A DNA stretch of 64,000 bases from Nitrospira sp. (GTDB lineage Bacteria > Nitrospirota > Nitrospiria > Nitrospirales > Nitrospiraceae). The DNA lies in NCBI GenBank assembly GCA_036984305.1, contig BQWY01000001.1, positions 1,447,501 to 1,511,500 of the forward strand, given 5' to 3'. Shown in pieces: positions 27,543 through 36,979 of the stretch (the stretch's first letter is position 1; the number at the start of each line of letters is the position of its first letter). Both the position numbers and the translations under genes were made by a program. The notes beneath the pieces are model-generated. The model ran no database searches and had not been told where the DNA came from. It worked only from the letters and a program-made list of their open reading frames with translations.

Positions 27543-27971
27543 TCAGGGAACCATCGGTCCATAGACTCGAAGCAGGTATTCGAAGACTGCCGGAGCCTCT
27601 CGAACCAGACGTTGTTGTGCCTCTCGATCTGGACACAGCCCCGCTTGCAACCATCCCATGGCATGCTCGTGGTCGCCACGCCGATACTCACGCACGGCCA
27701 GCGTCATACAATCGTGGGGCGCGATTCGGCCACGGAGTACATTCTCCGCCCAGGCCTTGACGACGAAGTAGAGACAACGGTCGTGGGCGATGGGGTTGCT
27801 GTCCGCCCACATCGCATCGAGCAGAGCTATGGAGGGGGTTTCCGCCCAAAGGGGCGCCGAAGGGTGGGTGAACCAGAGCAGGGCGGAACACAATAACAGC
27901 CCTATGTTGGCCGACCGCGCGCTGCAACGCCTTTGATTGCCGCAAGCTTTGATCATGTCGACCGCGGTCAT
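27543..27971 (-). CDS. Exported hypothetical protein, possible Sel1/TPR-like
   Basis: About 142 residues from the Met at 27971 (another at 27956). A signal peptide (SANIGLLLCSALLWFTHPSAPLWA) is followed by a helical part with paired cysteines (AHDRCLYFVVKAWAENVLRG, HDCMTLAVREYRRGDHEHAMGWLQAGLCPD). The 'YRRGDHEHAMGWLQ' segment resembles a single TPR-like helix pair. No family was recognised. No clear ribosome-binding site. Confidence 0.6.
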   Translation of the reverse strand: MTAVDMIKACGNQRRCSARSANIGLLLCSALLWFTHPSAPLWAETPSIALLDAMWADSNPIAHDRCLYFVVKAWAENVLRGRIAPHDCMTLAVREYRRGDHEHAMGWLQAGLCPDREAQQRLVREAPAVFEYLLRVYGPMVP

Positions 27972-28162
27972 TATGCGGGGTCCTGGCGGCGCGGGCAAAC
28001 AGTAAAACTTACCTATGGTTGATGCCGGGCGGGGAGGCTTTGCGAGGCCCCTGCCCGCTTAGATGGTTTGGGTGATGTACGTTGAAGCGAGGGGCGTGGG
28101 GAGCACCTGCGGACTACATTGCTTCGTCTGGCTGTCCATATCACTGCAAATATGGCGGCGAG

Positions 28163-30496
28163 CTATTTGATGGCGACGGCTTTGACCTCGAGATAGGTGG
28201 TTTGTCCCTGAAGCACTTTCGCGATACCGTCCTGCACCAGGGTTGTCATGCCGTCTTCTATGGCAGCCTTCAACATCTCTTCGGTCTTTGCCTTTTGCTG
28301 GATAAGGCGTTTCATTCCGTCGGTCCCAAGCAGCAGCTCATGGAGAGCGATTCTTCCCTTATAACCGGTTCGCGAGCAGGTCTCGCAACCCTTGCCCTTC
28401 CAAAGCTTGAATTTGGGATCGTAAGTGGTGCCAATCTGTTTATCCCATAAATCCGGGCCGTAGCCGTTCCGTAGTTCCTGGAATTCACGCTCCTCCGGAT
28501 GATACTCCTCCTTGCATTCCTTGCAGATGCGCCGCGTCAAGCGTTGCGCCAGCACTCCCAACATGGCATCCGCAAAGCTAAAAGAATCGCAGCCCATATC
28601 CAGCAAGCGGGTAACGGTTTCGACGGAACTGTTGGTATGGAGGGTGCTTAACACCAAGTGGCCGGTGAGCGAGGCTTCAATGCCGATCTCAGCGGTTTCC
28701 TTGTCTCGCATTTCGCCGACCATGATGACGTCCGGATCGGCGCGGAGAAACGCGCGCATGGCTTTGGCGAAGGTGAAGTCGATCTTTGGTTGCACCTGCA
28801 CCTGCCGGAGCCCCACCTGTGTGATTTCGACCGGATCCTCAGCGGTCCAAATCTTGATATCAGGAGTGTTGATGTAGCCCAACACCGAGTGGAGCGTGGT
28901 CGTTTTTCCCGAACCGGTGGGTCCCACACAGAGAATGATCCCGTATGGCTTTTCAGCTATCTCCTTCAGCTCCCGCAGGTTACGTTCCGAGAACCCCATT
29001 TTTTCAAGCGGTAACGGTTCGCTGGCCGCCAAAATACGCATGACGACGTCTTCGTTGTAGCCGGCCGTAGGAATAGTCGCGACGCGCAGCTCGATCTCTT
29101 TGTTTTCGCCAAGCCGAAATTTAATCTTTCCGTCCTGTGGTTTGCGGCGTTCGGCGATATCGAGACTAGCCATGATCTTCAGTCGGCTGACGATGGCCCG
29201 GCGGTAACTGGGTGGAATTTTCATGTACTCGAAACAGCTGCCATCGACTCGGAAGCGCACCATGGTGTCACGCTTTTCTCCATACGGCTCGATGTGAATG
29301 TCCGAGCAGTTCATCTTGTACGCGTCAAAGATAATTTGATTGGCCAGGCGAACGATGGCGCTATCATTTTCGTCCAGCCCAGTGCCCCCGCCGGCATCGG
29401 CTGCTGCCTCTTCCTGGGCCTCATTGACGAGGTCTCCCAGGATGTCCGAAATGTTTCCGTCGCCCATCGTGCTCTTGCCCGAATCCGAACCGCCGCCCAT
29501 GGCGTTGTTCAGGAAACTGGCGATGTCGCGTCGCAGGCTGACTGCAAAGCGGATATTCAAGCCGGGAAACGTTCGTTTGATGTCCTGTACGCGGTCCAGA
29601 TCGCTGGGGTCGTCGGTGAGCACCTCCACGGAGAGCCGGTCACGCTTGAGGGGCATCCAGTGATGGTTTTTCAAGTAATCTACGTTGAGGTTCTTGAGCA
29701 GCTCGATGTCGACGAGGGTGCGTTCGCTGTATTCGATATACGGGCACTTGTAGTACTGGCTGAGAGACTTGCCAAGGTCCGCCTTGGACACCTTGTATTT
29801 GTCGATGAGAAGAGCCTCGAGCTCTTGAGCCCCCTTTTTGGCCTCGGCGATGGCATTGTCGAGGTCATTTTGCGAAATCCGATTCGATGTCAGCAGGTAG
29901 TCAAATCTACTCGGAGCCTTCTTGCCGCGCTTCTTGAGGTTGTGAAAGGCCGCTCCGAGCGCTTTGGCAATTTCGGCGACGAATTCCTCGTCCTTGCGGG
30001 TGAAGCGCGATCCAGTCTTCTTGTTGGCGAGTTGAATCACACCGACCAAATACTTGTTTTCCGCTACCACCGGATAGGTGAGAACCTGTTTCGTTCGAAA
30101 TCCCGTCTTTTTGTCCGATGTGGTATCGAACGTGAGAGCCGGGTGAATGCCGGCCAATTCCGATGGGTTGTACGCGTCGATGATGTTAACCGGACGAAGA
30201 TACTTCGCCGTGAAGCCGGGCAGGCTCTGCTCCGTGATCGGAAGCCGGGTGACTTCAACGGCGTCCATCCCAGGCTGTTTGGCGACAATCTCCTTTTTTT
30301 CGGTGTCGACGGCGTAGAGCGTCAAATCCTCGGCATCGAAAATTCCAAGGATGTCCTTGTGCAGGTCCAGGAGGATTTCGTCGATGTCGAGCGCCGCATT
30401 GATGCGAATGGAGAGCCGCTTAACAATTTCAGCCTGTTCTGCTTTTTGCTGGGCCAGACCGGTGGGTTCGGGTGTCGGCTTCGATTGCAGTGTCAT
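28163..30496 (-). CDS. GspE/PilB-type assembly ATPase with N-terminal GAF domain
   Basis: 777 residues from the ATG at 30496 (MTLQSKPTPEP); the frame extends upstream without support. Domains: GAF about 20-180 (IDEILLDLHKDILGIFDAEDLTLYAVD, LTYPVVAENKYLVGVIQL); a MshEN/T2SSE-N-like region about 200-330 (NRISQNDLDNAIAEAKKG); and the secretion ATPase: IHIEPYG Asp-box region, Walker A GPTGSGKTTTLH, Asp box TAEDPVE, Walker B PDVIMVGEMRD, His box TLHTNSSVE, and four zinc cysteines (CKECKEEY, CETCSRTGYKGR). It powers type IV pilus or type II secretion. The GAF domain is an unusual addition. The nearest neighbours are PilZ proteins, not pilus structural genes. Confidence 0.92.
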   Translation of the reverse strand: MTLQSKPTPEPTGLAQQKAEQAEIVKRLSIRINAALDIDEILLDLHKDILGIFDAEDLTLYAVDTEKKEIVAKQPGMDAVEVTRLPITEQSLPGFTAKYLRPVNIIDAYNPSELAGIHPALTFDTTSDKKTGFRTKQVLTYPVVAENKYLVGVIQLANKKTGSRFTRKDEEFVAEIAKALGAAFHNLKKRGKKAPSRFDYLLTSNRISQNDLDNAIAEAKKGAQELEALLIDKYKVSKADLGKSLSQYYKCPYIEYSERTLVDIELLKNLNVDYLKNHHWMPLKRDRLSVEVLTDDPSDLDRVQDIKRTFPGLNIRFAVSLRRDIASFLNNAMGGGSDSGKSTMGDGNISDILGDLVNEAQEEAAADAGGGTGLDENDSAIVRLANQIIFDAYKMNCSDIHIEPYGEKRDTMVRFRVDGSCFEYMKIPPSYRRAIVSRLKIMASLDIAERRKPQDGKIKFRLGENKEIELRVATIPTAGYNEDVVMRILAASEPLPLEKMGFSERNLRELKEIAEKPYGIILCVGPTGSGKTTTLHSVLGYINTPDIKIWTAEDPVEITQVGLRQVQVQPKIDFTFAKAMRAFLRADPDVIMVGEMRDKETAEIGIEASLTGHLVLSTLHTNSSVETVTRLLDMGCDSFSFADAMLGVLAQRLTRRICKECKEEYHPEEREFQELRNGYGPDLWDKQIGTTYDPKFKLWKGKGCETCSRTGYKGRIALHELLLGTDGMKRLIQQKAKTEEMLKAAIEDGMTTLVQDGIAKVLQGQTTYLEVKAVAIK

Positions 30497-30753
30497 GGGT
30501 GTGCGTGCCAGGCTCCTGTCGCGATGGCGCTGGTAGAGGAAGGCCGGAATGCGCGTGCAATCGGGCGTCCTCCACTGTCTCGTCCAGTCTAGCGCAGTCT
30601 CTGCAAGAGGCAAGGAGATTGTCCTTTTTGGGAATCTGAGAAGAGCGTCCCGGTGGATGGCGTACGACGCAGTCCGAGCGTGATCCTGAACCGTGGGACA
30701 AGGTCAGTTTTAGGGGACAGAGATGGGATGTTGCGGGCGGGAGAATCTGTAAA

Positions 30754-32457
30754 CTAAGTATTGATCTGGTCCCGTGCATGGGCCAGTACTTGATCTGGCG
30801 CAACTTTCATCGTCCGACCGGTACGCCGAGATTTCCATTCCACCAGCCCCTGCGCCAGGCTCTTGTCGCCGATCAGAAGATGAAACGGCACGCCAACCAA
30901 GTCGGCGTCATTGAACTTCACACCGGCGCGTTCGTCGCGGTCGTCCCACAAGACGTCGATTCCCGCCTCACTGAGCGATTCGTACAACTCTTCGGCGAGC
31001 TTCAGAACCTGCGCGGACTGGCTCAACGGGAGCAGTTGAATGTGGAAGGGTGCGATGGGAACCGGCCAGATGATGCCTTTTTCATCGTGATTTTGTTCGA
31101 TGGCGGCCGCGGCTGTGCGGCTGACGCCGATGCCATAGCAGCCCATCACGGCGAGGCACTCTTGGCCCTGGGCATCGAGAAAGGTGGCCTTCATCGATTG
31201 GCTGTATTTGGTCCCCAGCATGAACACGTGCCCCACTTCGATACCCTTGGCGACTTTCAATTCCCCGTCGCCGCGAGGCGAGGGATCGCCGGCTTTGGCA
31301 TTACGCAGATCTGCAAAGCGAGGTGTTGAGAAATCACGCTCGAAGTTGGCGTTGATGTAATGGGTGTCGGCCTTGTTTCCGCCAATGACCAGGTTTCGAG
31401 TGTAGCGGAGTGCCTGGTCGGCGAATACCCGATATCCGTCCAAACCGATCGGCCCGGCAAAACCCACCGGGGCCCCAGTGGCGGCGGTCACTGCCTCGGG
31501 CGAGGCCAAGGTCACTTCCACGACGCCGAGGAGCCGCGCCACTTTGATGGGATTGACCTCGTGGTCGCCACGCACCAACACCGCTACCGTTTCCTTGCCG
31601 GCCGTGTACAGCAGGGTTTTGACCACCTGTTGAGGGGCTACCTTGAGAAATCCCGTCACCTGCTCAATGGTCGTCGTTCCCGGCGTAGCCACGGCCTGGA
31701 TCGGCGCAAGGGGAGGAAGCGTGGGCGGTTCCGGTTCGGGTGACAACTCAGCTCGCTCGACGTTCGCCGAGTAGCGGCCTTCGTCGGTGTACACGATCGT
31801 TTCTTCACCGGTGTCGGCCAGGACCATGAACTCGTGCGATGACGATCCGCCGATCAGCCCCGTGTCGGCTTCCACGGCGCGAAATGTCAATCCGCATCGC
31901 GTGAAGATTCGTGAGTAGGCGTCATACATTTTTTGATAGCTGACACGCGCGTCCGACTCGTCCCGGTCGAAGCTGTAGGCATCCTTCATCAGGAATTCCC
32001 GTCCGCGCATGAGTCCGAAGCGAGGACGAATTTCGTCCCGAAACTTTGTTTGGATTTGATAAAAGTTCACAGGGAGTTGTCGATAGGATCGAATCTCGCG
32101 GCGGAAGAGATCCGTGATGACTTCCTCATGCGTCGGGCCGAGGCAAAAGTCTCGTTCGTGTCGATCCTTGAAGCGCAGCAATTCTTTCCCGTAATACTCC
32201 CAGCGCCCCGTTTCCCTCCAGAGTTCGGCAGGGGAGGCGATGGGCATCAACACTTCTTGGGCTCCGGCCCGGTTCATCTCTTCCCGGACGATGTGCTCGA
32301 TCCTTCTGATGACGCGCAACCCGACTGGGAGAAACGTGTAGATGCCAGCCGCGACTTTCCGGATCATACCCGCCCGAAGCATGAGCCGATGGCTGACAGT
32401 TTCAGCTTCACCGGGATCGTCGCGCAGCGTGGGAATCAGAAGTCGAGAAAACCGCAT
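30754..32457 (-). CDS. proS: Prolyl-tRNA synthetase (bacterial type)
   Basis: 567 residues. Class II motif 1 (IVREEMNRAGAQEVLMPI), motif 2 with FRDEIRPRFGLMRGREFLMKDAYSFD, the inserted YbaK-like editing domain (TPGTTTIEQVTGFLKVAPQQVVKTLLY to NANFERDF), motif 3 (CYGIGVSRTAAAAIEQ) and the anticodon-binding domain (VLWDDRDERAGVKFNDADLVGVPFHLLIG). It charges tRNA-Pro and clears Ala-tRNA-Pro. It follows rseP by six bases, as the last gene of the envelope operon. Confidence 0.97.
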   Translation of the reverse strand: MRFSRLLIPTLRDDPGEAETVSHRLMLRAGMIRKVAAGIYTFLPVGLRVIRRIEHIVREEMNRAGAQEVLMPIASPAELWRETGRWEYYGKELLRFKDRHERDFCLGPTHEEVITDLFRREIRSYRQLPVNFYQIQTKFRDEIRPRFGLMRGREFLMKDAYSFDRDESDARVSYQKMYDAYSRIFTRCGLTFRAVEADTGLIGGSSSHEFMVLADTGEETIVYTDEGRYSANVERAELSPEPEPPTLPPLAPIQAVATPGTTTIEQVTGFLKVAPQQVVKTLLYTAGKETVAVLVRGDHEVNPIKVARLLGVVEVTLASPEAVTAATGAPVGFAGPIGLDGYRVFADQALRYTRNLVIGGNKADTHYINANFERDFSTPRFADLRNAKAGDPSPRGDGELKVAKGIEVGHVFMLGTKYSQSMKATFLDAQGQECLAVMGCYGIGVSRTAAAAIEQNHDEKGIIWPVPIAPFHIQLLPLSQSAQVLKLAEELYESLSEAGIDVLWDDRDERAGVKFNDADLVGVPFHLLIGDKSLAQGLVEWKSRRTGRTMKVAPDQVLAHARDQINT

Positions 32458-32463
32458 GCGGGC

Positions 32464-33861
32464 TTAGCGAAGGAAGAGACGCTCGATATCGTTCCAGAAG
32501 GCAAACACCATGATGCAGACCAACAAGACGAGCCCCACTTGTTGGGCAATCTCCCGTTGCCGCTCGCCGAGGGGCTTTCGAAGAATGCCTTCTAGAGCGA
32601 AGAAAAACAAGTGTCCCCCATCTAGGATCGGAATTGGGAGCAAGTTCAAGACGCCCAGATTGATGGAGAGCATGGCGATGAGGAAGACTAAGCTGGACGT
32701 GCCTTGGGATGCGGCTTCGCCCGAGATATTCGCAATCGTCAAAGGACCACCGATGTTCTTACTGGAAATCTCTCCGGTGAACATCTTGTAGATACCGACG
32801 GTGGTCAGTTCCGTCCATCGCCATGTTGCGACCGCGCCGTATACGGGGATTTCCCAGAGGGTTTCGGCACGAATGATCGACTGGCTTTGGGCGGAAATAC
32901 CAATGCGTCCGAATTCGATTGGCTTACCGGCGGCGGTGCCCTTTTCAACGGCCGGTACGACCGTGAGCGTCACGGGGTGTCCCTCTCGCAAAACCTCAAA
33001 CTCCAGCGGTTGACCGGGATGGTCGCGTACAATGGATGTCATTTGGGACCAGGTGTGGATTGCCTCGCTGGCGATCCTGGTCACCCGGTCACCCTCGGCG
33101 AAACCGGCCTGAGCGGCGGGCGATCCAGAGAGGATTCCAGTGACGACCGGCGCTCGTTCTTCAATGCCCAATCGGTAGGCGGGCCCTCCGTCGGCGCTCT
33201 CCGGGCCTTCCACGATCGCCGGGGCGACCACGAACGTCTTCACGGCGTCGCGGCGGCGTACGTCGATCGTCAAGGCCTTCCCGTTGCTCTTTGCGACCGC
33301 TTCGTGGAGTTCCGTCGTGGTTGAAACATCGCGATCGTCGATACGGATGATGCGATCACCGGCCTTGAGGCCGGCTATGTCGGCCGGCGAACCCGGAAGG
33401 ACCGCCTCAATTTGCGACACGATATCCTTGAACGATGGGACCGGTACCGAAAAACCGGCCGCAAGCACACCGGAATACACCAGGTAGGCCAGAATGAAGT
33501 TGAATCCTGGACCCGCGGCGACCACCAGCATTTTTTTCCAAAGGTCTTGATGCACGAAGGACCGGCGACGGTCGTCCGGCGTGAGGGCTTCCGCCTCTTC
33601 CTCACCGAAAAGCTTGACGTAGCCGCCCAATGGAATGGCCGAGAGCAGATATTCAGTCTCGCCGAATTGTCTCGAGAACAGCCGTGGCCCGAATCCAAGG
33701 GAAAACTTCAAGACCTTGACACCGACCCAGCGCGCAGCCAGAAAATGTCCAAGCTCGTGAAAAGCAACCAACACACCGAGGACGACCAGAAACCACCAGG
33801 TCTTCTGGATCAGAATCCACAGCGTGTCGGGCGACCAGGCTGGCAATGAGGTAGGTATCAT
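32464..33861 (-). CDS. rseP: RIP zinc metalloprotease RseP (site-2 protease)
   Basis: 465 residues. The zinc site HELGH lies in the first membrane helix (VLVAFHELGHFLAARWVGVKV). Two periplasmic PDZ domains follow (LPGSPADIAGLKAGDRIIRIDD and LSGSPAAQAGFAEGDRVTRI). The C-terminal membrane region has the conserved LPIPILDGGHLFF with the catalytic Asp. It performs intramembrane cleavage of anti-sigma factors in envelope stress. It sits between dxr and proS, a common bacterial arrangement. Confidence 0.96.
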   Translation of the reverse strand: MIPTSLPAWSPDTLWILIQKTWWFLVVLGVLVAFHELGHFLAARWVGVKVLKFSLGFGPRLFSRQFGETEYLLSAIPLGGYVKLFGEEEAEALTPDDRRRSFVHQDLWKKMLVVAAGPGFNFILAYLVYSGVLAAGFSVPVPSFKDIVSQIEAVLPGSPADIAGLKAGDRIIRIDDRDVSTTTELHEAVAKSNGKALTIDVRRRDAVKTFVVAPAIVEGPESADGGPAYRLGIEERAPVVTGILSGSPAAQAGFAEGDRVTRIASEAIHTWSQMTSIVRDHPGQPLEFEVLREGHPVTLTVVPAVEKGTAAGKPIEFGRIGISAQSQSIIRAETLWEIPVYGAVATWRWTELTTVGIYKMFTGEISSKNIGGPLTIANISGEAASQGTSSLVFLIAMLSINLGVLNLLPIPILDGGHLFFFALEGILRKPLGERQREIAQQVGLVLLVCIMVFAFWNDIERLFLR

Positions 33862-33930
33862 TGTGACTTCGTGATCGAGGAATCTCTTCTCACCTTACCA
33901 TTATCGATGCCAAAACCGAAATAGACTGCA

Positions 33931-35091
33931 CTACCGCGCCAAGGCGCTGACGAGCGCGCCAGCCTTTTCTCGCGCCCATCGGTCTGCCTCGAGTGCGTCC
34001 TGGAGCTCCTGAAGTTCCCGCCGGCAATGGGCTTCCATGGTGGCGCGGATGACCCCGGCGATTTCACCGAATCGAATGCCGTGCTGGAGATAGGCATCGA
34101 CCGCGATTTCATTGGCGGCGTTCAAAGTAGCGGGCATAGTACCACCGATCTCCAAGGCCTCGTATCCGAGCCGCAGGCACGGGAAGCGCGCATGGTCCGG
34201 GCGATCAAACGAGAGTTTTCCGATCTCTGCCAAGTCGAGGCTCGGCAGCTCCAGTGGCAAACGCTCCGGATACTTCATCGCATAGGAGATAGGCGTCCGC
34301 ATATCCGGGAGTCCCAGCTGTGCGATTACCGACCGATCGGTATATTCTACCAGAGAATGGACGATGCTCTCCCGGTGAATCAGCACTTCGATCCGATCCG
34401 TCGGGATATCGAAGAGCCAGCGGGCCTCGATGACTTCGAGCCCTTTGTTCATGATGGTGGCTGAGTCGATCGTAATCTTGTCTCCCATTTTCCAATTGGG
34501 GTGTTTCAGCGCGCGCTCCGGCGGAACGTTCTGAATGGCTTCGGCCGACATGTTCCACAGTGGCCCGCCCGAAGCCGTGAGGATCAACCGACGGACATCT
34601 CCGATCCGATGGCCTTCGAGAGACTGGAAAATGGCGCTGTGCTCGCTGTCGACGGGAAGGATCCTGACGCCGTATTCTCGCGCCTCCTGCTGCATTAATT
34701 GGCCGGCCATGACCATCGGTTCCTTGTTTGCCAGTGCAACATGTTTGCCCGTTCGGATGGCTGACAGCGTGGGGACGAGGCCGGCTGCGCCCACGATTGC
34801 CGAAATGGCAAGTTCTGCAGTCGGTAGTTCGGCGATCCGAGCGAGGCCGTCTGGTCCGGACAGGACTTCGACCGGTAGGTCCCGGCATCGCTGGCGTAGG
34901 CGGGCGGCCGCCTGTGGATCCGAGAGGGCCACAGCCTCAGGGCGAAACTGCCGAAGTTGTGCTTCGAGCTTTTCGTCGTTACAACCGGCCGTCAAACCGA
35001 CCACCCGAAATTCACCTGGAAAGCGAGCCACGATGTCGAGTGTATTCGTACCGATCGATCCGGTCGAGCCGAGGATGATGAGGTTTTTCAT
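33931..35091 (-). CDS. dxr: 1-deoxy-D-xylulose 5-phosphate reductoisomerase
   Basis: 386 residues from the ATG at 35091 (MKNLIILGSTGSIGTNTLDIV). NADPH motif GSTGSIG, ALANKEPMVMAGQLM, the metal and substrate residues in ILPVDSEHSAIFQSLEG, LTASGGPLWN and the flexible-loop region LKHPNWKMGDKITIDSATIMNKGLEVIEA are all present. It commits 1-deoxyxylulose 5-phosphate to the MEP isoprenoid pathway. Its product supports UppS and the squalene enzymes HpnD/HpnE elsewhere in the window. Confidence 0.97.
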   Translation of the reverse strand: MKNLIILGSTGSIGTNTLDIVARFPGEFRVVGLTAGCNDEKLEAQLRQFRPEAVALSDPQAAARLRQRCRDLPVEVLSGPDGLARIAELPTAELAISAIVGAAGLVPTLSAIRTGKHVALANKEPMVMAGQLMQQEAREYGVRILPVDSEHSAIFQSLEGHRIGDVRRLILTASGGPLWNMSAEAIQNVPPERALKHPNWKMGDKITIDSATIMNKGLEVIEARWLFDIPTDRIEVLIHRESIVHSLVEYTDRSVIAQLGLPDMRTPISYAMKYPERLPLELPSLDLAEIGKLSFDRPDHARFPCLRLGYEALEIGGTMPATLNAANEIAVDAYLQHGIRFGEIAGVIRATMEAHCRRELQELQDALEADRWAREKAGALVSALAR

Positions 35092-35122
35092 GCGTGTGAT
35101 TTCAGTATTATGGCCGAACGCC

Positions 35123-36010
35123 TCAGAGTCCAGGGATACCGTTGAAAGCGACATAGTAGTAAAACGCGGGACCGGTGAACAAGAGACTATCGATACGGTC
35201 GAGCATGCCACCATGCCCCGGCAGGAGTCCACCGGAATCCTTTGCGCCGACGCTGCGCTTGATGGCGGATTCGACTAAATCACCGGCCAGACCCGCTAAG
35301 GTCAGGATCATTCCGAGCGCGATTGCATCCAACAGCGTGAAGTCGAGATACGGCAGCCAGGAGCGACCGATGTAAGTCGCCGTGACGGCCAGGACTAATC
35401 CTCCAAAGAGCCCTTCGATGGTCTTATTGGGGCTGATGGAGGCGGCGAGGGCATGCCGTCCGAGCATTTTCCCGACGTAGTAGGCACCGGTATCCGCGGC
35501 GAAGGTGACGAGCAGCACGAAAAGGAGAAGGAACTGACCGTCAGTAAGACTTCGGAGGAGAATCAAATAGCTGAGGCCGAGTCCAATATACACGATGCCG
35601 AGGATCGTCACGGCGCTGTCGACGGCATGACACTCCCGATAGGTGCCCGCAATCATCGGGAGCAGCAGGACCGCGACGACCCCGAGGAACAGCGTCTCTA
35701 TGCTGGGCCCCTGCCAATGGCACTCGGCAAACCACGCGCCGGTGGTCGCCAAGCCGACCAGGACATAGACGTGATTCGACCGCCCTCGAAAGCACAGGCG
35801 ATACAGCTCATGGAGCGCGAGACCGCTCGTCAGGTACACAAGCAGGGTGCAGGCGATCGGAGGCAGATATCGGATAATCACGTACAGCGTGGGGATGAGA
35901 AGCAGTCCGGTGTAGACCCGCTTGACGTCGAATTTCGATAGTGCGGCATCACTGCCCGTGGGAGTCGTGGCATGAGAAGGGGAGGCGTGGTCCACGGATC
36001 GCGCGCTCAC
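35123..36010 (-). CDS. cdsA: Phosphatidate cytidylyltransferase
   Basis: 295 residues with several membrane helices (VYTGLLLIPTLYVIIRYLPPIACTLLVYLTSG onward). The C-terminal CDS signature is clear: LAGLAGDLVESAIKRSVGAKDSGGLLPGHGGMLDRIDSLL. It makes CDP-diacylglycerol for phospholipid synthesis. The start overlaps the uppS stop by four bases (36007-36010), indicating translational coupling. Confidence 0.95.
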   Translation of the reverse strand: MSARSVDHASPSHATTPTGSDAALSKFDVKRVYTGLLLIPTLYVIIRYLPPIACTLLVYLTSGLALHELYRLCFRGRSNHVYVLVGLATTGAWFAECHWQGPSIETLFLGVVAVLLLPMIAGTYRECHAVDSAVTILGIVYIGLGLSYLILLRSLTDGQFLLLFVLLVTFAADTGAYYVGKMLGRHALAASISPNKTIEGLFGGLVLAVTATYIGRSWLPYLDFTLLDAIALGMILTLAGLAGDLVESAIKRSVGAKDSGGLLPGHGGMLDRIDSLLFTGPAFYYYVAFNGIPGL

Positions 36011-36798
36011 CGTCCGTTGGATGGCGATATCGCGGGGGCGACACGGCCGAAGCGGCGGTCGCGGCCCTGGAATTCATGCAACGCCAAGAGCGTTTCACGG
36101 CGTCGGAAATCGGGCCAGAGGGTCGGCGTGAAATACAACTCGGTGTAGGCCAACTGCCAGAGCAGGAAGTTGCTAATGCGGCTTTCCCCGCTGGTTCGAA
36201 TGAGGAGGTCGGGGTCGGGCAGTTCCGACGTCGAGAGGTAGCGGTGAAAGGTTGCCTCATCGAGTTGTTCCGGCCGCAGCCGTCCTGCCTGCACATCCTG
36301 CGCAATCTGACGGGTCGCCTCCACGATCTCCGAACGTCCGCCGTAGCTAAGCCCGACCGTGAGGTTGAGCCGCGTGCATGGATACGTGTCTCGCTCCGTG
36401 GCACGGATACGCTCTAAGGCGCTCTTTGGCAGCAGTTCCAGGCGACCGATTGTGCGCAGGCGAATGCCCCGCTTCACGAGTTGGTGCTGCTCGTTGGAGA
36501 GATATTGCTCGAGCAACCCCATCAATGCCGTGACTTCGCTGGCTGGCCGGTTCCAATTTTCTTGGGAAAAGGCATAGATTGTGAGCGCCGGGATACCGAG
36601 ATCCAAAAAGACGTCCAGTACTTCCTTCAGTGAATTGATGCCTTCCCGGTGTCCGGCGATCCGCGGCAGCCCCCGTGCGCGCGCCCAACGGCCATTACCG
36701 TCCATGATGACGGCCACGTGTCGCGGGAGTGTCTCGGCATTCAAGCCGGCCAGGAGGTCCTGGTCTGAAATACTGGCGGCCGGTGCGATGTTCGCCAT
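36007..36798 (-). CDS. uppS: Isoprenyl transferase (undecaprenyl diphosphate synthase)
   Basis: 263 residues. Family signatures: HVAVIMDGNGRWARARGLPRIAGHREG (catalytic Asp and P-loop-like region), IYAFSQENWNRPASEV, and the C-terminal LIRTSGESRISNFLLWQLAYTELYF. It elongates farnesyl diphosphate to the lipid carrier for cell-wall and O-antigen synthesis. First gene of the envelope operon; the 180 bases to tldD should contain the divergent promoters. Confidence 0.97.
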   Translation of the reverse strand: MANIAPAASISDQDLLAGLNAETLPRHVAVIMDGNGRWARARGLPRIAGHREGINSLKEVLDVFLDLGIPALTIYAFSQENWNRPASEVTALMGLLEQYLSNEQHQLVKRGIRLRTIGRLELLPKSALERIRATERDTYPCTRLNLTVGLSYGGRSEIVEATRQIAQDVQAGRLRPEQLDEATFHRYLSTSELPDPDLLIRTSGESRISNFLLWQLAYTELYFTPTLWPDFRRRETLLALHEFQGRDRRFGRVAPAISPSNGR

Positions 36799-36979
36799 GC
36801 AAATAGGTACGGAAGGGTCTCGCGTCAGAATGTCGGGGAGGTTGCGGCCAGTCTAAAGAGAACCCCAGGAAATGTCAAACTAGCAGCGGACTTATGTCAG
36901 GCCGACGGGTCTGTCCATTGCGGTTGCAAAGACGCCTCGGCTATACTCCGAAGACTGACCGACGAATGTCGCGACTCTC

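Noticed and set aside
29294-30592. 432-codon plus-strand frame
   Set aside because: It lies entirely opposite the PilB-type ATPase, whose motifs are clear on the minus strand.
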